This document shows, piece after piece, positions 35,768 through 45,732 of a stretch of 64,000 bases of DNA. The notes below the pieces were generated by a model. It did not search any database and had not been told where the DNA came from. It was given only the letters and a program-made list of their open reading frames with translations. Location of the stretch: NCBI GenBank assembly GCA_965216135.1, contig CBDCFL010000022.1, positions 372,001 to 436,000 of the forward strand, in the 5' to 3' direction. The translations under genes and the position numbers were made by a program. Numbering within the stretch: the stretch's first letter is position 1; each line of letters begins with the position of its first letter. This DNA is from CBDCFL01 sp965216135 (GTDB taxonomy: Bacteria; Pseudomonadota; Alphaproteobacteria; Rhodobacterales; Rhodobacteraceae).

Positions 35768-37075
35768 CTATTCCGCCGCCTTCACTGCGCCGGGATTGTT
35801 GGGATGCGTCGTCCAGTTGGCATGGTCCGCCTCGACAACCCGGCCCGTGCGCTCGTCAATTGCGCCCGGCGCCAGTTGCTCCATCGTGATGCAGCCCTCG
35901 ACCGGACAGGTGTTGATGCACATGTTACAGGCCACGCATTCGTCGTCTTTCACCTCAAACACCCGGTCGGCGCTCATCGAGATCGCCTGATGGCTGCCAT
36001 CCTCGCAGGCCGCGTAGCACCGTCCGCATTTGATGCACAGGTCCTGATCGATCCGCGCTTTGGTGATGAAGTTCAGGTTCAGATATTGCCAGTCGGTGAC
36101 ATTCGGCACCGCGCGCCCGACAATGTCGGCAACCGAGGAATGGCCCTTTTCGTCCATCCACTCGCTGAGACCCGAAATCATTTCCTGCACAATCTTGAAC
36201 CCATAGGTCATCGCCGCGGTGCAGACCTGCACATTGCCCGCGCCAAGTGCGATGAATTCTGCCGCATCGCGCCAGGTGGTGACGCCGCCGATGCCCGATA
36301 TCGGCAATCCGGTGGTCTCGGCGTCGCGCGCAATCTCGGCCACCATATGCAGGGCGATCGGTTTTACCGCCGGGCCGCAATAGCCGCCGTGACTGCCCTT
36401 GCCGTCAATTGACGGCTCAGGGCTGAAATCATCCAGATTGACGGATGTAATTGACGAAACCGTATTGATCAGGCTGACGGCATCGGCACCACCCGCCTTG
36501 CCTGCACGCGCCGGTTTGCGGATGTCGGTGATGTTCGGGGTCAGTTTCACGATCACCGGCATGTTGCAATATTGCTTGCACCAGCGCGCCACCATCTCGA
36601 TATATTTCGGCACCTGGCCAACGGCTGCGCCCATGCCGCGCTCGCTCATCCCATGCGGGCAGCCAAAGTTCAGCTCGATCCCGTCTGCGCCGGTTTCCTC
36701 GACCAGCGGCAGGATGGCTTGCCACGCGCCTTCTTCGCAGGGCACCATGATCGAGACAACCACCGCCCGGTCGGGATAGTCCCGCTTGACCGCCTTGATC
36801 TCGCGCAGGTTCACTTCCAGCGGCCGGTCGGTGATCAGTTCGATGTTGTTCAGCCCCAGCAGCCGCCGGTCCGCCCCCCAGATCGCGCCGTAACGGGGGC
36901 CATTGACGTTGACAATCGGCGGGCCCGCTTCGCCCAGAGTTTTCCACACCACGCCGCCCCATCCAGCCTCAAACGCGCGGCGGACGTTATATTCCTTGTC
37001 CGTCGGCGGGGCCGATGCCAGCCAGAACGGATTGGGCGATTTTATCCCGATGAAGTTTGATGAAAGGTCGGCCAT
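35768..37075 (-). CDS. preA: NAD-dependent dihydropyrimidine dehydrogenase subunit PreA
   Basis: 435 residues. Catalytic subunit that reduces uracil and thymine to their dihydro forms. The FMN-binding dihydroorotate dehydrogenase-like barrel has GIELNFGCPHGMSERGMGAA. Two C-terminal 4Fe-4S clusters are visible (CIKCGRCYAACED and CVACNMCINTCPVEGC). It partners with PreT upstream. The stop lies 9 bases from IS630 copy B. TAG stop. Confidence 0.95.
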   Translation of the reverse strand: MADLSSNFIGIKSPNPFWLASAPPTDKEYNVRRAFEAGWGGVVWKTLGEAGPPIVNVNGPRYGAIWGADRRLLGLNNIELITDRPLEVNLREIKAVKRDYPDRAVVVSIMVPCEEGAWQAILPLVEETGADGIELNFGCPHGMSERGMGAAVGQVPKYIEMVARWCKQYCNMPVIVKLTPNITDIRKPARAGKAGGADAVSLINTVSSITSVNLDDFSPEPSIDGKGSHGGYCGPAVKPIALHMVAEIARDAETTGLPISGIGGVTTWRDAAEFIALGAGNVQVCTAAMTYGFKIVQEMISGLSEWMDEKGHSSVADIVGRAVPNVTDWQYLNLNFITKARIDQDLCIKCGRCYAACEDGSHQAISMSADRVFEVKDDECVACNMCINTCPVEGCITMEQLAPGAIDERTGRVVEADHANWTTHPNNPGAVKAAE

Positions 37076-37087
37076 CCGGGCCTCCTG

Positions 37088-37462
37088 TTATTTGAACGAT
37101 TCCAGAAAGATCACGTTATCTTCGCTATCGCGTATGGTGGCCCAGCGTTGGCCGGGCTCCCACGGCGCATTCTGCGGTTCGTTGGTGATAGTGACGCCCG
37201 CCTTGGCCAGCAGTTGGCAAGTCTTATCGACATCCTCGCAGGTCAGCGCCAGCGCCGGTTTGTCGTGAATTTCCATGTCCTTGCGCTCAGCAAAATGCAG
37301 GCGCGTATTGGCCCCGGGAATGGTCAGGAAAATCCAGCGCCAGTTTTTGCCGAACGGCGCATCCCGTTCCACCTCGAACCCCAGATGTTCAGTATAAAAT
37401 GCCAGAGCCCGGTCCTGATCATCCACCGGGATCGATTGAAAGCTGATCCGTTGCACAGACAT
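37088..37462 (-). CDS. VOC-family protein
   Basis: 124 residues of the vicinal-oxygen-chelate fold (RISFQSIPVDDQDRALAFYT, LGFEVERDAPFG, then TRLHFAERKD). Sits between preT and preA with gaps of 3 and 12 bases, so it is part of the operon. Substrate unknown; it may act on a pyrimidine breakdown product such as malonic semialdehyde, but nothing in the sequence shows this. Confidence 0.82.
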   Translation of the reverse strand: MSVQRISFQSIPVDDQDRALAFYTEHLGFEVERDAPFGKNWRWIFLTIPGANTRLHFAERKDMEIHDKPALALTCEDVDKTCQLLAKAGVTITNEPQNAPWEPGQRWATIRDSEDNVIFLESFK

Positions 37463-37465
37463 TGC

Positions 37466-38782
37466 CTACTCCATCATTTGGCTATGCATATCTTCAGCCG
37501 CATCGCGGCCCTCGGCCACGGCTGTGACCGTCAGATCATCGCCGCCACTGGCACAATCGCCCCCGGCCCAGACGCCGGCCAGCGATGTGCGTCCGTTTGC
37601 ATCCACTACGATCTTGCCATTCTCGATTGCTAATCCATCGGGCGCGCCGTTCAGGCGCTGACCAATGGCGCTAAAAATCTGGTCGGCGGCCAGTTCGACA
37701 TGGCTGCCGGTCGTTGCCAGCTTGCCGTCGCGGGTTTCTGTCCGCGCCAATGTAATCGCTCCCTCGCTGATGCGATCCGGCGCGGTATTGTGCATGATCC
37801 GCACACCCTTTGAGGTCGCCAGTTCCTGCTCGAAGCCCGATGCGCCCATCGCCTCTTTGCCGCGCCGATAGGCAATCGTCACATTTTCCGCGCCCAGCAA
37901 TTTCGCCTGAACGCCGGCATCAATCGCCGTCATCCCGCCGCCGATAACCACCACATCGCGGCCCACGGCCACACCGGTCTTGTCGCCCGATTGGCGCATA
38001 TCGGCGATCCAGCCGACCGCATCGCCGACGCTGTCGCCGCCATCAACGGCCAGCGCATTCACGCCGCCAAGGCCAAGCCCCAGAAAAACCGCATCGAATT
38101 CCGTCTGTATGGCCTTGAGTGACAGCCCGGACCCGAGGCCCTTGCCATGTTGAACCGTGATCCCGCCGATGCCCAACAGCCAGTGCAGCTCGGCTTGCGC
38201 AAATTCATCCGGGGTCTTGTAGGCGGCGATGCCGTATTCGTTCAGCCCGCCGCCCTTGGCCCGAGCCTCGTAGATTGTCACGTCATGGCCCTGCATCGCC
38301 AAGCGATGGGCGCAGGCCAGCCCCGCCGGACCGGCGCCGACTACCGCCACTTTCTTGCCGGTTGCAGGCGCCCGGGTGAATGGATGCCCGTCGCGGCCCA
38401 TGATCCGGTCGGTCGCATGTCGCTGCAATTGCCCGATTATGACCGGCTTGCCTTCGGCAGTCTCGCGCACGCAGGCCTCCTCGCACAAAGTCTCGGTCGG
38501 GCACACCCGTGCGCACATGCCGCCGAGAATGTTTTGCTGCAAGATCGTCATCCCGGCAGCTTCCGGTGTGCCAGTCGAGATCTGCCGGATGAACAACGGG
38601 ATGTCGATTGCGGTGGGGCAGGCGGTGACGCAGGGTGCGTCGTAACAAAAGTAACAGCGGTCCGCGGCGACCGCGGCTTCATGATCGGCGAGAGGCGGAT
38701 GCAATTCGGCGAAATTTGTGGCGATCTGGTCGGCTGTTAGCCGGCCGGCCGCGATATCGGGCTTGGTCGTTTCCTGAAACAT
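37466..38782 (-). CDS. preT: NAD-dependent dihydropyrimidine dehydrogenase subunit PreT
   Basis: 438 residues, the FAD/NAD electron-input subunit. The N-terminal cysteine-rich region binds Fe-S clusters (RCYFCYDAPCVTACPT, GGMCARVCPTETLCEEAC). The FAD Rossmann motif is KVAVVGAGPAGLACAHRL and the NAD motif DVVVIGGGMTAIDAGVQAKL. First gene of the leftward preT-VOC-preA operon. Confidence 0.95.
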   Translation of the reverse strand: MFQETTKPDIAAGRLTADQIATNFAELHPPLADHEAAVAADRCYFCYDAPCVTACPTAIDIPLFIRQISTGTPEAAGMTILQQNILGGMCARVCPTETLCEEACVRETAEGKPVIIGQLQRHATDRIMGRDGHPFTRAPATGKKVAVVGAGPAGLACAHRLAMQGHDVTIYEARAKGGGLNEYGIAAYKTPDEFAQAELHWLLGIGGITVQHGKGLGSGLSLKAIQTEFDAVFLGLGLGGVNALAVDGGDSVGDAVGWIADMRQSGDKTGVAVGRDVVVIGGGMTAIDAGVQAKLLGAENVTIAYRRGKEAMGASGFEQELATSKGVRIMHNTAPDRISEGAITLARTETRDGKLATTGSHVELAADQIFSAIGQRLNGAPDGLAIENGKIVVDANGRTSLAGVWAGGDCASGGDDLTVTAVAEGRDAAEDMHSQMME

Positions 38783-38814
38783 ATGCGGTTATCCCTGCTG
38801 GATTTTGAGAATAT

Positions 38815-38830
38815 TTTACCAAAGGGTCAA
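38815..38830. promoter_or_regulatory. RutR-like box upstream of preT
   Basis: Read leftward, TTGACCCTTTGGTAAA matches the RutR box at 27217-27232 in 12 of 16 positions. It lies about 35 bases upstream of the preT start, so the same regulator probably controls both operons. Confidence 0.65.
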
Positions 38831-38948
38831 ATTTTTTCAAGCCCATCAGTAATAAGCGCCAAAACCTGGCGCGACCTGGCCGTGAACCGCGGGTTTTCAT
38901 CGCAACCGGCGCGCGCTATGTGACCGCCAGAGCAGGAACGGAGCGCCC

Positions 38949-41051
38949 ATGACCCAGGCAACGACATATACGATCGTGGGCAATCTGGCGGTGGTTGAGA
39001 TCGCCTCACCACCGGTCAATGCGTTGGGTCAGGCGGTGCGGCTGGGGATTGTCGAAGCCATAAACAGCGCAGGCGCAGATGATGCGGTCGCGGCCATCAT
39101 CATCACCGGCCAGGGCCGGAGCTTTTCGGCTGGCGCGGACATCAGGGAATTCGGCAAGCCGCCGCTGGACCCTTCGTTGCCAGCGGTTTGTAACCTGATC
39201 GAGGATTGCGCCAAACCGGTGATTGCGGCGGTCAATGGGATTGCGCTTGGCGGCGGGATGGAAGTCGCGCTGGCCGCACATTTCCGCATTGCCGCCCAAA
39301 GCGCGAGTTTCGGGCTGCCCGAAGTGACGCTGGGTATCGTGCCCGGTGCGGGCGGCACGCAAAGGCTGCCGCGGATAATCGGCGTCCAAGCCGCGATTGG
39401 CATCATGACAGACGGCAAACCGATAGACGCGGCGCGGGCGCTGGAACTGGGCATTGTCGATCGTATCTGCACGGGCGAATTGGGCGCGCAGGCGCAGGAA
39501 TACGCCCGCGAGATCACTGATACTTCTCACCCGATCCGCCGCAGCCGTGACCGGTCGGTCCGGGGCGAAACAGAGGCCCAGCGTTCCGGTGCCATCGCCG
39601 AGGCGCGAACCGCTCTGGACAAGACAGCGCGCAATCTGGTGGTGCCTTTCAAGATTGTCGATTGCGTCGAAGCCGCCTTTGAACGCCCGTTTGATGACGG
39701 TCTGGCCTTTGAACGTGCGGCGTTCGTGGAATGCCTGCAAACCGATCAAAGCAAGGGATTGCGTCACGCTTTTGCCGCCGAGCGGCGGGCAGCCAAGTTT
39801 CCCGAGGCCGAAACGGGGGAGGCACGGCCATTGGCCCAGATCGGGGTGGTCGGCGGCGGCACTATGGGAGCCGGGATCGCGGTGGCCGCGCTCGGCGCCG
39901 GGCTGCACGTAACAATGGTTGAGCGCGACGGCGACGCCATCGCGCGCGGATCGGACAATGTTGAAAAAGTCTATGACCGAAAAATTGCCAAGGGGCGGAT
40001 GAATGCGGAACAAAAATCGGAGGTGCTGGCGCGCTTTCAGCCGAGCACCGATTACGGCGATCTTGGCCAGGCCGATCTGGTCGTCGAGGCGGTTTTTGAA
40101 GACCTCGCCGTCAAAAAGGCGGTTTTTGGCGAACTTGACCGCGTGACAAAACCCGGCGCGGTGCTGGCCACAAATACTTCCCATCTGGACATAGGCAAGA
40201 TTGCCGCGTCCATATCGCGCCCTGGCGATGTGATCGGACTGCACTTTTTTTCGCCCGCCAACATCATGAAACTCCTGGAAATTGTCGTGCCAGACGGGGT
40301 TGGCGATGATGTCGTGGCCACCGGGCTTGCGCTGGCCAAGGCAATTCGCAAGGTGCCGGTCCGCGCGGGCATCTGCGACGGGTTCATCGGCAATCGCATT
40401 CTGGCGGCCTATCGGCGTGCGGCGGATTACATGATGGAAGATGGCGCCAGCCCGTATGAGATTGACGCGGCACTGCGCGATTTTGGGTTCGCCATGGGTC
40501 CGTTTGAGGTCAGCGATCTGGCTGGTGGCGACATCGGCTGGGCGACGCGCAAACGCAAGGCCGCAACCCGGCCCGCCAATGAACGTTATGTCGAGATTGC
40601 CGATCGGATGTGCGAGCGCGGCTGGTTCGGCCAGAAAACCGGCCGCGGGTTTTACGATTATGCGGCTGGATCGCGCAAAGGCGTGCCAAACCCCGAAATC
40701 GCGAGCATCATTGCCGCCGAGCAGGCGAAAAAAGGCATCGCCGCGCGTGAATTTGCCCACGAGGAGATTTTGCGCCGCTATATGGCTGCGATGATCAACG
40801 AGGCCGCCAATGTTCTGGCCGATGGCATCGCGGTCAGACCTTCGGATATCGATGTGGTCTTGCTCTACGGCTACGGATTTCCGCGTTATCGCGGCGGTCC
40901 GATGAAATATGCCGACACTTATGGCCTGGACCGCATCTTGTCAGATATTCGCACATTTGCGAGCGAAGATGCGCAATTTTGGACACCCTCACCATTGTTG
41001 AGTGAATTGGTCGAAAAGGGCGCGACCTTTGATGGCATGAACGGGAAATGA
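38949..41051 (+). CDS. Multifunctional enoyl-CoA hydratase/3-hydroxyacyl-CoA dehydrogenase
   Basis: 700 residues. The N-terminal hydratase/isomerase domain has the oxyanion-hole segment AAVNGIALGGGMEVALAAHF and FGLPEVTLGIVPGAGGTQRL with a catalytic Glu. The dehydrogenase part starts near residue 295 (IGVVGGGTMGAGIAVAALGA) and has VIGLHFFSPANIMKLLEIV. It is of the FadB/peroxisomal-bifunctional type, different from the interrupted fadJ, and could partly replace it. Single gene; no thiolase adjacent. Confidence 0.93.
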   Translation: MTQATTYTIVGNLAVVEIASPPVNALGQAVRLGIVEAINSAGADDAVAAIIITGQGRSFSAGADIREFGKPPLDPSLPAVCNLIEDCAKPVIAAVNGIALGGGMEVALAAHFRIAAQSASFGLPEVTLGIVPGAGGTQRLPRIIGVQAAIGIMTDGKPIDAARALELGIVDRICTGELGAQAQEYAREITDTSHPIRRSRDRSVRGETEAQRSGAIAEARTALDKTARNLVVPFKIVDCVEAAFERPFDDGLAFERAAFVECLQTDQSKGLRHAFAAERRAAKFPEAETGEARPLAQIGVVGGGTMGAGIAVAALGAGLHVTMVERDGDAIARGSDNVEKVYDRKIAKGRMNAEQKSEVLARFQPSTDYGDLGQADLVVEAVFEDLAVKKAVFGELDRVTKPGAVLATNTSHLDIGKIAASISRPGDVIGLHFFSPANIMKLLEIVVPDGVGDDVVATGLALAKAIRKVPVRAGICDGFIGNRILAAYRRAADYMMEDGASPYEIDAALRDFGFAMGPFEVSDLAGGDIGWATRKRKAATRPANERYVEIADRMCERGWFGQKTGRGFYDYAAGSRKGVPNPEIASIIAAEQAKKGIAAREFAHEEILRRYMAAMINEAANVLADGIAVRPSDIDVVLLYGYGFPRYRGGPMKYADTYGLDRILSDIRTFASEDAQFWTPSPLLSELVEKGATFDGMNGK

Positions 41052-41078
41052 CCGTCGCTTTAGCGGGGCGCGGTGGAA

Positions 41079-41993
41079 CTAGCTGAGCTTTTGCAGCGAA
41101 AGTCCGATCTCGTAACGACGCCGCTTTTGTTCGCTGCTGAATTCGGGACGCTCTGGGATCTCAGGATAACCAAGCTCCGTGAGCACCGGATTGACGATCA
41201 GTGCCAGTTCGGACGCGGTTTCGCCGGGCAGCGCCTGTCGCCAGCGGTCGATGGCCTGGGTTTCGATGGTGTTCTTTGAAAAGCTCTTCCAATCGCTGAA
41301 CCCCTTGGCCTGCTGCGTGGCCAGCGCGGCGTCAACCGCAGGCAGTTCCGGTGCTTCGCCCAGAAACGCCAGCAATTCGGCAAGCTCAGCGTCGGGATCG
41401 GTCACGAGATCTTCGTAGCGTATCAGAACTGCGTCTTGGTTCTGTGCGGCAGCGAAATTCGCGATGGTCGCGGATGTGTCTGCCCAGGCTTTGGCAAACG
41501 CGAAAAGCCGCCGGGGCTCGGACTGGATATATCGGTGAATCTCCGCGGGGTAAGCCTTTGATTTTCTGATCCAGTCTTCCATTGAACAGACCACGTCCAG
41601 TCCATGCCGGACCAGACAAATGTAGTGAACATGCGAGCCGCAAATGCGGCGGATCGCATCGACGTGAAAGGCATCAACCGCAGTCTTTTCGAGCCAGCGG
41701 CGTTTGCCCTCACGGGCTGCATGCTCGCGCCGAAATGCAAAGATGAATTCGCGCAGGCGATCCAGCAGGGCCGCCTCGTCAAACCCAAGGAAGCCGACGC
41801 CGTTCAAAACGCCCACTTCCAGCCCATCGACCATGCGCTCGCCATCCAGAAATCGGGATGCGGCCGACAAAAGATAGGTCTCGCCGGGTGCGGATATCGC
41901 GGGATGGGCATCCAGCAGGCGGCGCAGCAAGGTTGTGCCCGATCGTGGGCATCCCAACACGACGATCCCTTCGCGCCTCGTCTCACCCATCAT
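41079..41993 (-). CDS. PAPS-dependent sulfotransferase (last gene of the MBOAT/adenylation cluster)
   Basis: 304 residues; the 5'-phosphosulfate loop is IVVLGCPRSGTTLLRRLLDA, and YICLVRHGLDVVCSMEDWIR holds the 3'-phosphate site. It follows the carrier-protein stop (42009) by 15 bases, so it belongs to the formerly MBOAT-adenylation-carrier-sulfotransferase operon. It is the only member still undisrupted. The acceptor is unknown; an MBOAT-modified polysaccharide or lipid is a reasonable guess. Confidence 0.87.
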   Translation of the reverse strand: MMGETRREGIVVLGCPRSGTTLLRRLLDAHPAISAPGETYLLSAASRFLDGERMVDGLEVGVLNGVGFLGFDEAALLDRLREFIFAFRREHAAREGKRRWLEKTAVDAFHVDAIRRICGSHVHYICLVRHGLDVVCSMEDWIRKSKAYPAEIHRYIQSEPRRLFAFAKAWADTSATIANFAAAQNQDAVLIRYEDLVTDPDAELAELLAFLGEAPELPAVDAALATQQAKGFSDWKSFSKNTIETQAIDRWRQALPGETASELALIVNPVLTELGYPEIPERPEFSSEQKRRRYEIGLSLQKLS

Positions 41994-42110
41994 CTGGCCT
42001 CCGTCAAATCAGGTTATCCGGCTGGACAAAAATTCCAGGATCCGCCCGAGCGTATCGAAATTGTCGAGCGTTATGTCAGCCGGTTCAATCCGAATGCTGA
42101 CACTAAACCA

Positions 42111-42530
42111 CTACCGGCTGATGCCGGTAGGTTTCCGTTTGGAGTGAAGCTCCAGATACTGAAGTATGACATCGTCAGTCACATTGCCTGATGTGGTCGA
42201 GAAATATCCACGGGCCCAAAACCGCCTGCCCCAGTATCGTTTGCGCAGGTCCGGGAACTCCATCTGGATTTTGCGGGATGAGCGCCCCTTGATCCGCTGC
42301 ATCACCGTCGACAGCGCCAGGTGCGGTGGGATCGACACGAACATATGAACGTGATCGTTCGACAGGACGCCCTTCTCGATCCGCACGCCCATTTCACTGC
42401 AGGTCTGGCGGATGATTTCACGCAAGCGCACCCGCATATCGCCGTGCAAAACCTTGAACCGATACTTCGTAACCCAAACGATATGATATCGGTGATAAAA
42501 TTTGGTATGACTACCAGTACAATAGGCCAT
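42111..42530 (-). CDS. tnpA: IS200-family TnpA transposase
   Basis: 139 residues, a Y1 single-strand transposase. The HUH motif is in LSNDHVHMFVSIPPH and the catalytic tyrosine region is GYFSTTSGNVTDDVILQYLE. The protein is identical to that of copy 2, so transposition was recent. No TnpB is attached. The start codon is within a long hairpin. Confidence 0.93.
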   Translation of the reverse strand: MAYCTGSHTKFYHRYHIVWVTKYRFKVLHGDMRVRLREIIRQTCSEMGVRIEKGVLSNDHVHMFVSIPPHLALSTVMQRIKGRSSRKIQMEFPDLRKRYWGRRFWARGYFSTTSGNVTDDVILQYLELHSKRKPTGISR

Positions 42531-42592
42531 GAGCCTTCCCCCTGATTTTGGCTTTCACCCAAGGGCGAGCCAAAATCAGGGGGAAGGCTCAT
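42529..42592 (-). promoter_or_regulatory. Start-sequestering hairpin of IS200 copy 1
   Basis: A perfect 25-base inverted repeat with a 14-base loop. The right-hand arm of the transcript contains the ribosome-binding purines (GGGGGAAGG) and the first two bases of the tnpA ATG, as described for IS200, where such a structure blocks translation. Confidence 0.8.
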
Positions 42593-42901
42593 CAGAATTT
42601 AGCTGAAGCAGACCGGCTGGAAGCCGGTGGCTCTGACCCTAAGAATTGGAAAGTAGATTCCAGGTAGGTAATAAGGTCAATCATCGAAAATGAATCCACC
42701 AGTCCCGAGCTAAAAAGCAGCGAATTTTCGTCCAGCCCCCCAATATCCACGTTCAAGGGGCCAGAAAGATAATCGAGCAGATTTTGTTTGCTGAATTCCA
42801 TTTGTCCTGATTGTGCCCTAATTCGCATCCAACATCGCGACCAATGCCTTGCGGTCGACTTTACCATTTGATGTCAAAGGAAAGGTGTCGAGATTGCTAA
42901 G

Positions 42902-43868
42902 AGTCCGTCCGGAGACTTTATGTAGGATTACAGAGTTTTCGGAGCATGAGTCGAATGGACGCGAGCTTGATGAAGGCGAGCGCGTTGCGGTTGAGGTTCT
43001 CCCAGTCCTTGGCCAGTCGGCGGCAGCGGTTGAGCCAGGCGATGGTGCGTTCGACCACCCAACGCCTGGGCTGGACGACGAAGCCCTTCACCCGATCGGA
43101 TCGCTTGACGATCTCGGTCTCGAGATCGGGCAGGATGCCGGCCAGGGCGCGGTGAAAGACCGGCCCCTGATAGGCGCTGTCGGCGAACAATTTCCCGAGA
43201 AAGGGAAACAGACCGAACAAGGTCGCCAGCAGCGCGAGACCGCCGTCGCGATCCTGAACGTCGGCGGCGGTGACGATGCCGTGCAGCAGCAAGCCTTGCG
43301 TATCGACCAGAACATGCCGCTTCTTGCCCTTGATCAACTTGCCGGCATCGAAGCCGTGGCTGTCGATGCGAGCCCCCCTTTTTCAGCGCTTTTCACACTC
43401 TGACTGTCGATGATGCAGGCCGTGGGGCTGGCTTCGCGCGCGGCTTTCTCGCGGCACTTGAGGTAGAGCGCATGATGGATGCGATCCAGCGTGCCGTCCC
43501 AGTTCCACAGGCCGAGGTAATCATGCACGGTGCTTCTGGGCGGCAAATCCTTGGGCAGCGCGCGCCACTGGCAGCCGGTGCTCAGAATGTACATCACGCC
43601 GTTGATCACCTCGCGGATAGCGACGCGCCGTTTGCCGCCGCCGGGCTTGCCCGGCGGGATCAGCGGCTCGATATGCGCCCATTCCGCATCGGTCAGGTCG
43701 CTCGGATAACGCAGTTTGTCGCGGTTGTAGCGCGGGCGGTTGTCGGCAGTCCACATGGGGCACCTCAAGAGCAAATTCACCACCCCAGAGAATCACAGCT
43801 GATTCAGCTCTTCAAGAGGGCGCGCCGGATAACCGATTCATCCGACTCATAAAGTCCCCGGACGGACA
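42902..43868 (-). mobile_element. IS5-family element
   Basis: About 967 bases with inverted ends (AGTCCGTCCGGAGACTTTAT and TGTCCGTCCGGGGACTTTAT) and the direct repeat CTAAG on both sides (42897-42901, 43869-43873). Inserted in the adenylation gene between motifs A8 and A10. Confidence 0.9.
42918..43783 (-). CDS. IS5-family transposase in two overlapping frames
   Basis: First frame (43783-43334): DUF4096-type N-terminus (YPSDLTDAEWAHIEPLIPPG) through PTACIIDSQSVKSAEKGG, which holds the first DDE aspartate. Second frame (43337-42918): KGKKRHVLVDTQGLLLHGIV, then LFADSAYQGPVFHRAL and RWVVERTIAWLNRCRRLAKD. The switch lies at the GAAAAAGGGGGG run, typical of programmed frameshifting in this group, so it may be functional rather than broken. 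Confidence 0.9.
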
Positions 43869-44572
43869 CTAAGCACTTTGGGCACCATATAGCCTGGCAA
43901 CCGGTCAAGTGCAGCCGAGCGAACCTGCGCCTCGTTCAGCACGTCGCATTCGACAATCGCGGCGAGATGACTGACCGAGCCGTCGTCGTTGGTCAATCCC
44001 GTGGCAACGCAGCGCGAAGCCCCAGTGATTTCGCAAAGAACGGTTTCAATCTCGCCAAGCTCGATCCTCATTCCGTGGAACTTGATCTGGTGGTCCATGC
44101 GCCCGATGTAAACCTACGGTTCCGCGTCGGAGGCGGGCCGACGCACTAAATCGCCGGTTCTGTACGCGCGCGCTCCGCTGGCTGGGTCATTCACGAACGC
44201 GGCTTTGGTCTTGTCGCGATCTTTCCAGTAGCCCAGAGCGACCTGCGGTCCCGCGATCAGCAGCTCTCCTGGAGTTCCAGCCGCAACTTCATTCAGGTCA
44301 TCATCGACGACTTTGGCAGTCAGACCGGCGAAAGGATAGCCAATCGGAACGGTTGGCTCATCGGTCATTTCGCCCGTCCACCGAAACCCTGTGCAGGCAA
44401 TTGTTGCTTCGGTGGGACCGTTCAGGTTTTCCAGCATGCCGTTGGGTGCCGCACGCGTCCAAGCACGCGCAGCGTCGGATTGCAGAGCCTCGCCGCAGAA
44501 AAGCGACAGCCTGAGATCAGGAAAGGTGCCCGGCTCAAGCTGGCGCAGCCGATTGAGCAGAACTGCAACTGA

Positions 44573-45732
44573 TACCAACGGCATCAATTTCTGACTCTGT
44601 GGGGATTCCCAAATCGGTTTTGATCTGATTCAAGGTTGGCAAAGGAGGATCGCCATGCCAGCCAGTGTTCCGCTTCGTCGCGACTTTGATGCCCGCCACC
44701 TTCGTAAACTCGCCAGCCGTTGCAAGGATGCCCGGCAGAGCCGCCGTCTGTTGTCTCTTGCGGCGGTCTACGATGGCATGCGCCGTGGAGAGGCCGCAAG
44801 GATCGGTGGGATGGATCGCCAAACCCTGCGGGACTGGGTTCACCGGTTCAACGAAGAGGGACCGGATGGCCTCACCAACCGCAAGGGCGCGGGCCGGACG
44901 CGCTACCTGAGCGATGTCCAGATGAAAGAACTTGGCGAGATTGTCGAGACCGGCCCCGATCCGGCGGTGGACGGGGTTGTCCGCTGGCGGCGGATCGACC
45001 TGAAGCGGGTGATCGAGGCGCGCTTTGGCGTCATCTATTCCGAGCGCGGGATATCCAGACTGCTTGGCGAACTGGGCTTTGCCCATATCAGCGCCCGCCC
45101 GCAGCATCCCAGGCAGGATAAGCGGATCATCGAGGCGTTTAAAAAAAACTTCACCGACACGCTCCAGGTGCATATAGCTGACCTGCCAGCGGGAACGCCG
45201 GTGGAGATCTGGTTCAGGACGAAGCACGCCTTGGCCAGAAGAATGGCCTGTCGCGCCTGTGGGCGAGAAAGGGCACGCGCCCCCGCCAGCCGGCCGATCA
45301 GCGCTATCGCAACGCCTATCTGTTCGGCGCCATCTGTCCGGCTCACGGCAAGGGGGCGGCGCTCATGCTGCCTTGGGCGGACGCGCAGAGCCATGCAGAT
45401 GCATCTCGACGAGATCAGCCGCCACGTCGCCCGAAAGGCCCATGCGGTTGTGCTGATGGATCGGGCCGGATGGCACACCACCGCAAACTCAAAGTCCCGA
45501 AGAACCTCACCATCATCCTGCTGCCATCGCGCGCTCCGGAACTGAACCCGGTGGAAAATATCTGGCAGTACTTGCGCGCCAATTGGCTCTCCAACCGCGT
45601 GTTCGAAGACTACAATGCCATCGCGATGCTGGATGGAAGCTTGGAACAGAGCTCATCGCACAGCCCGAAACCATCACATCAATCGGAATGCGAAAATGGG
45701 CCCATATCGGTCAATGTTAAATGCCGTTGGTA
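44573..45732 (+). mobile_element. IS630-like element, copy C1, inserted in adenylation gene
   Basis: About 1,160 bases, ends TACCAACGGCATC and ATGCCGTTGGTA, flanked by TGA on both sides (44570-44572 and 45733-45735). Very similar to copy C2 at 48743-49904. Confidence 0.9.
44655..45720 (+). pseudogene. IS630-family transposase, decayed copy (C1)
   Basis: The first ~190 codons equal the intact copy C2 except for one residue near the A-run. Then several one-base indels accumulate (for example TTCAGGACG where C2 has TTCCAGGACG, and a gain near 45390), destroying the DDE domain. Start ATG 44655. Confidence 0.85.

Larger units (their letters stand above)
42102..42657 (-). mobile_element. IS200/IS605-family element, copy 1
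   Basis: 556 bases. The same length and ends (TCTACTTTCC ... GGTTTAGT, read on the minus strand) are found in opposite orientation at 47674-48229. Subterminal hairpins are present: ACCGGCTTCCAGCCGGT at one end and CTACCGGCATCAGCCGGTAG at the other. As usual for this family there is no target duplication. Confidence 0.9.
42009..42801 (-). pseudogene. Acyl/peptidyl carrier protein, split by IS200
   Basis: ATG 42801 starts a carrier protein (MEFSKQNLLDYLSGPLNVDI). The phosphopantetheine serine is in LLFSSGLVDSFSMIDLITYL. The IS200 element at 42102-42657 interrupts helix 2-3. The rest (RIEPADITLDNFDTLGRILE) ends at TGA 42009. Joined, it is exactly 79 codons, the length of DltC-type carriers. It starts 16 bases after the adenylation-gene stop. 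Confidence 0.85.

Noticed and set aside
39006..40760. 584-codon minus-strand frame
   Set aside because: Antisense to the multifunctional beta-oxidation enzyme, which has complete catalytic motifs.
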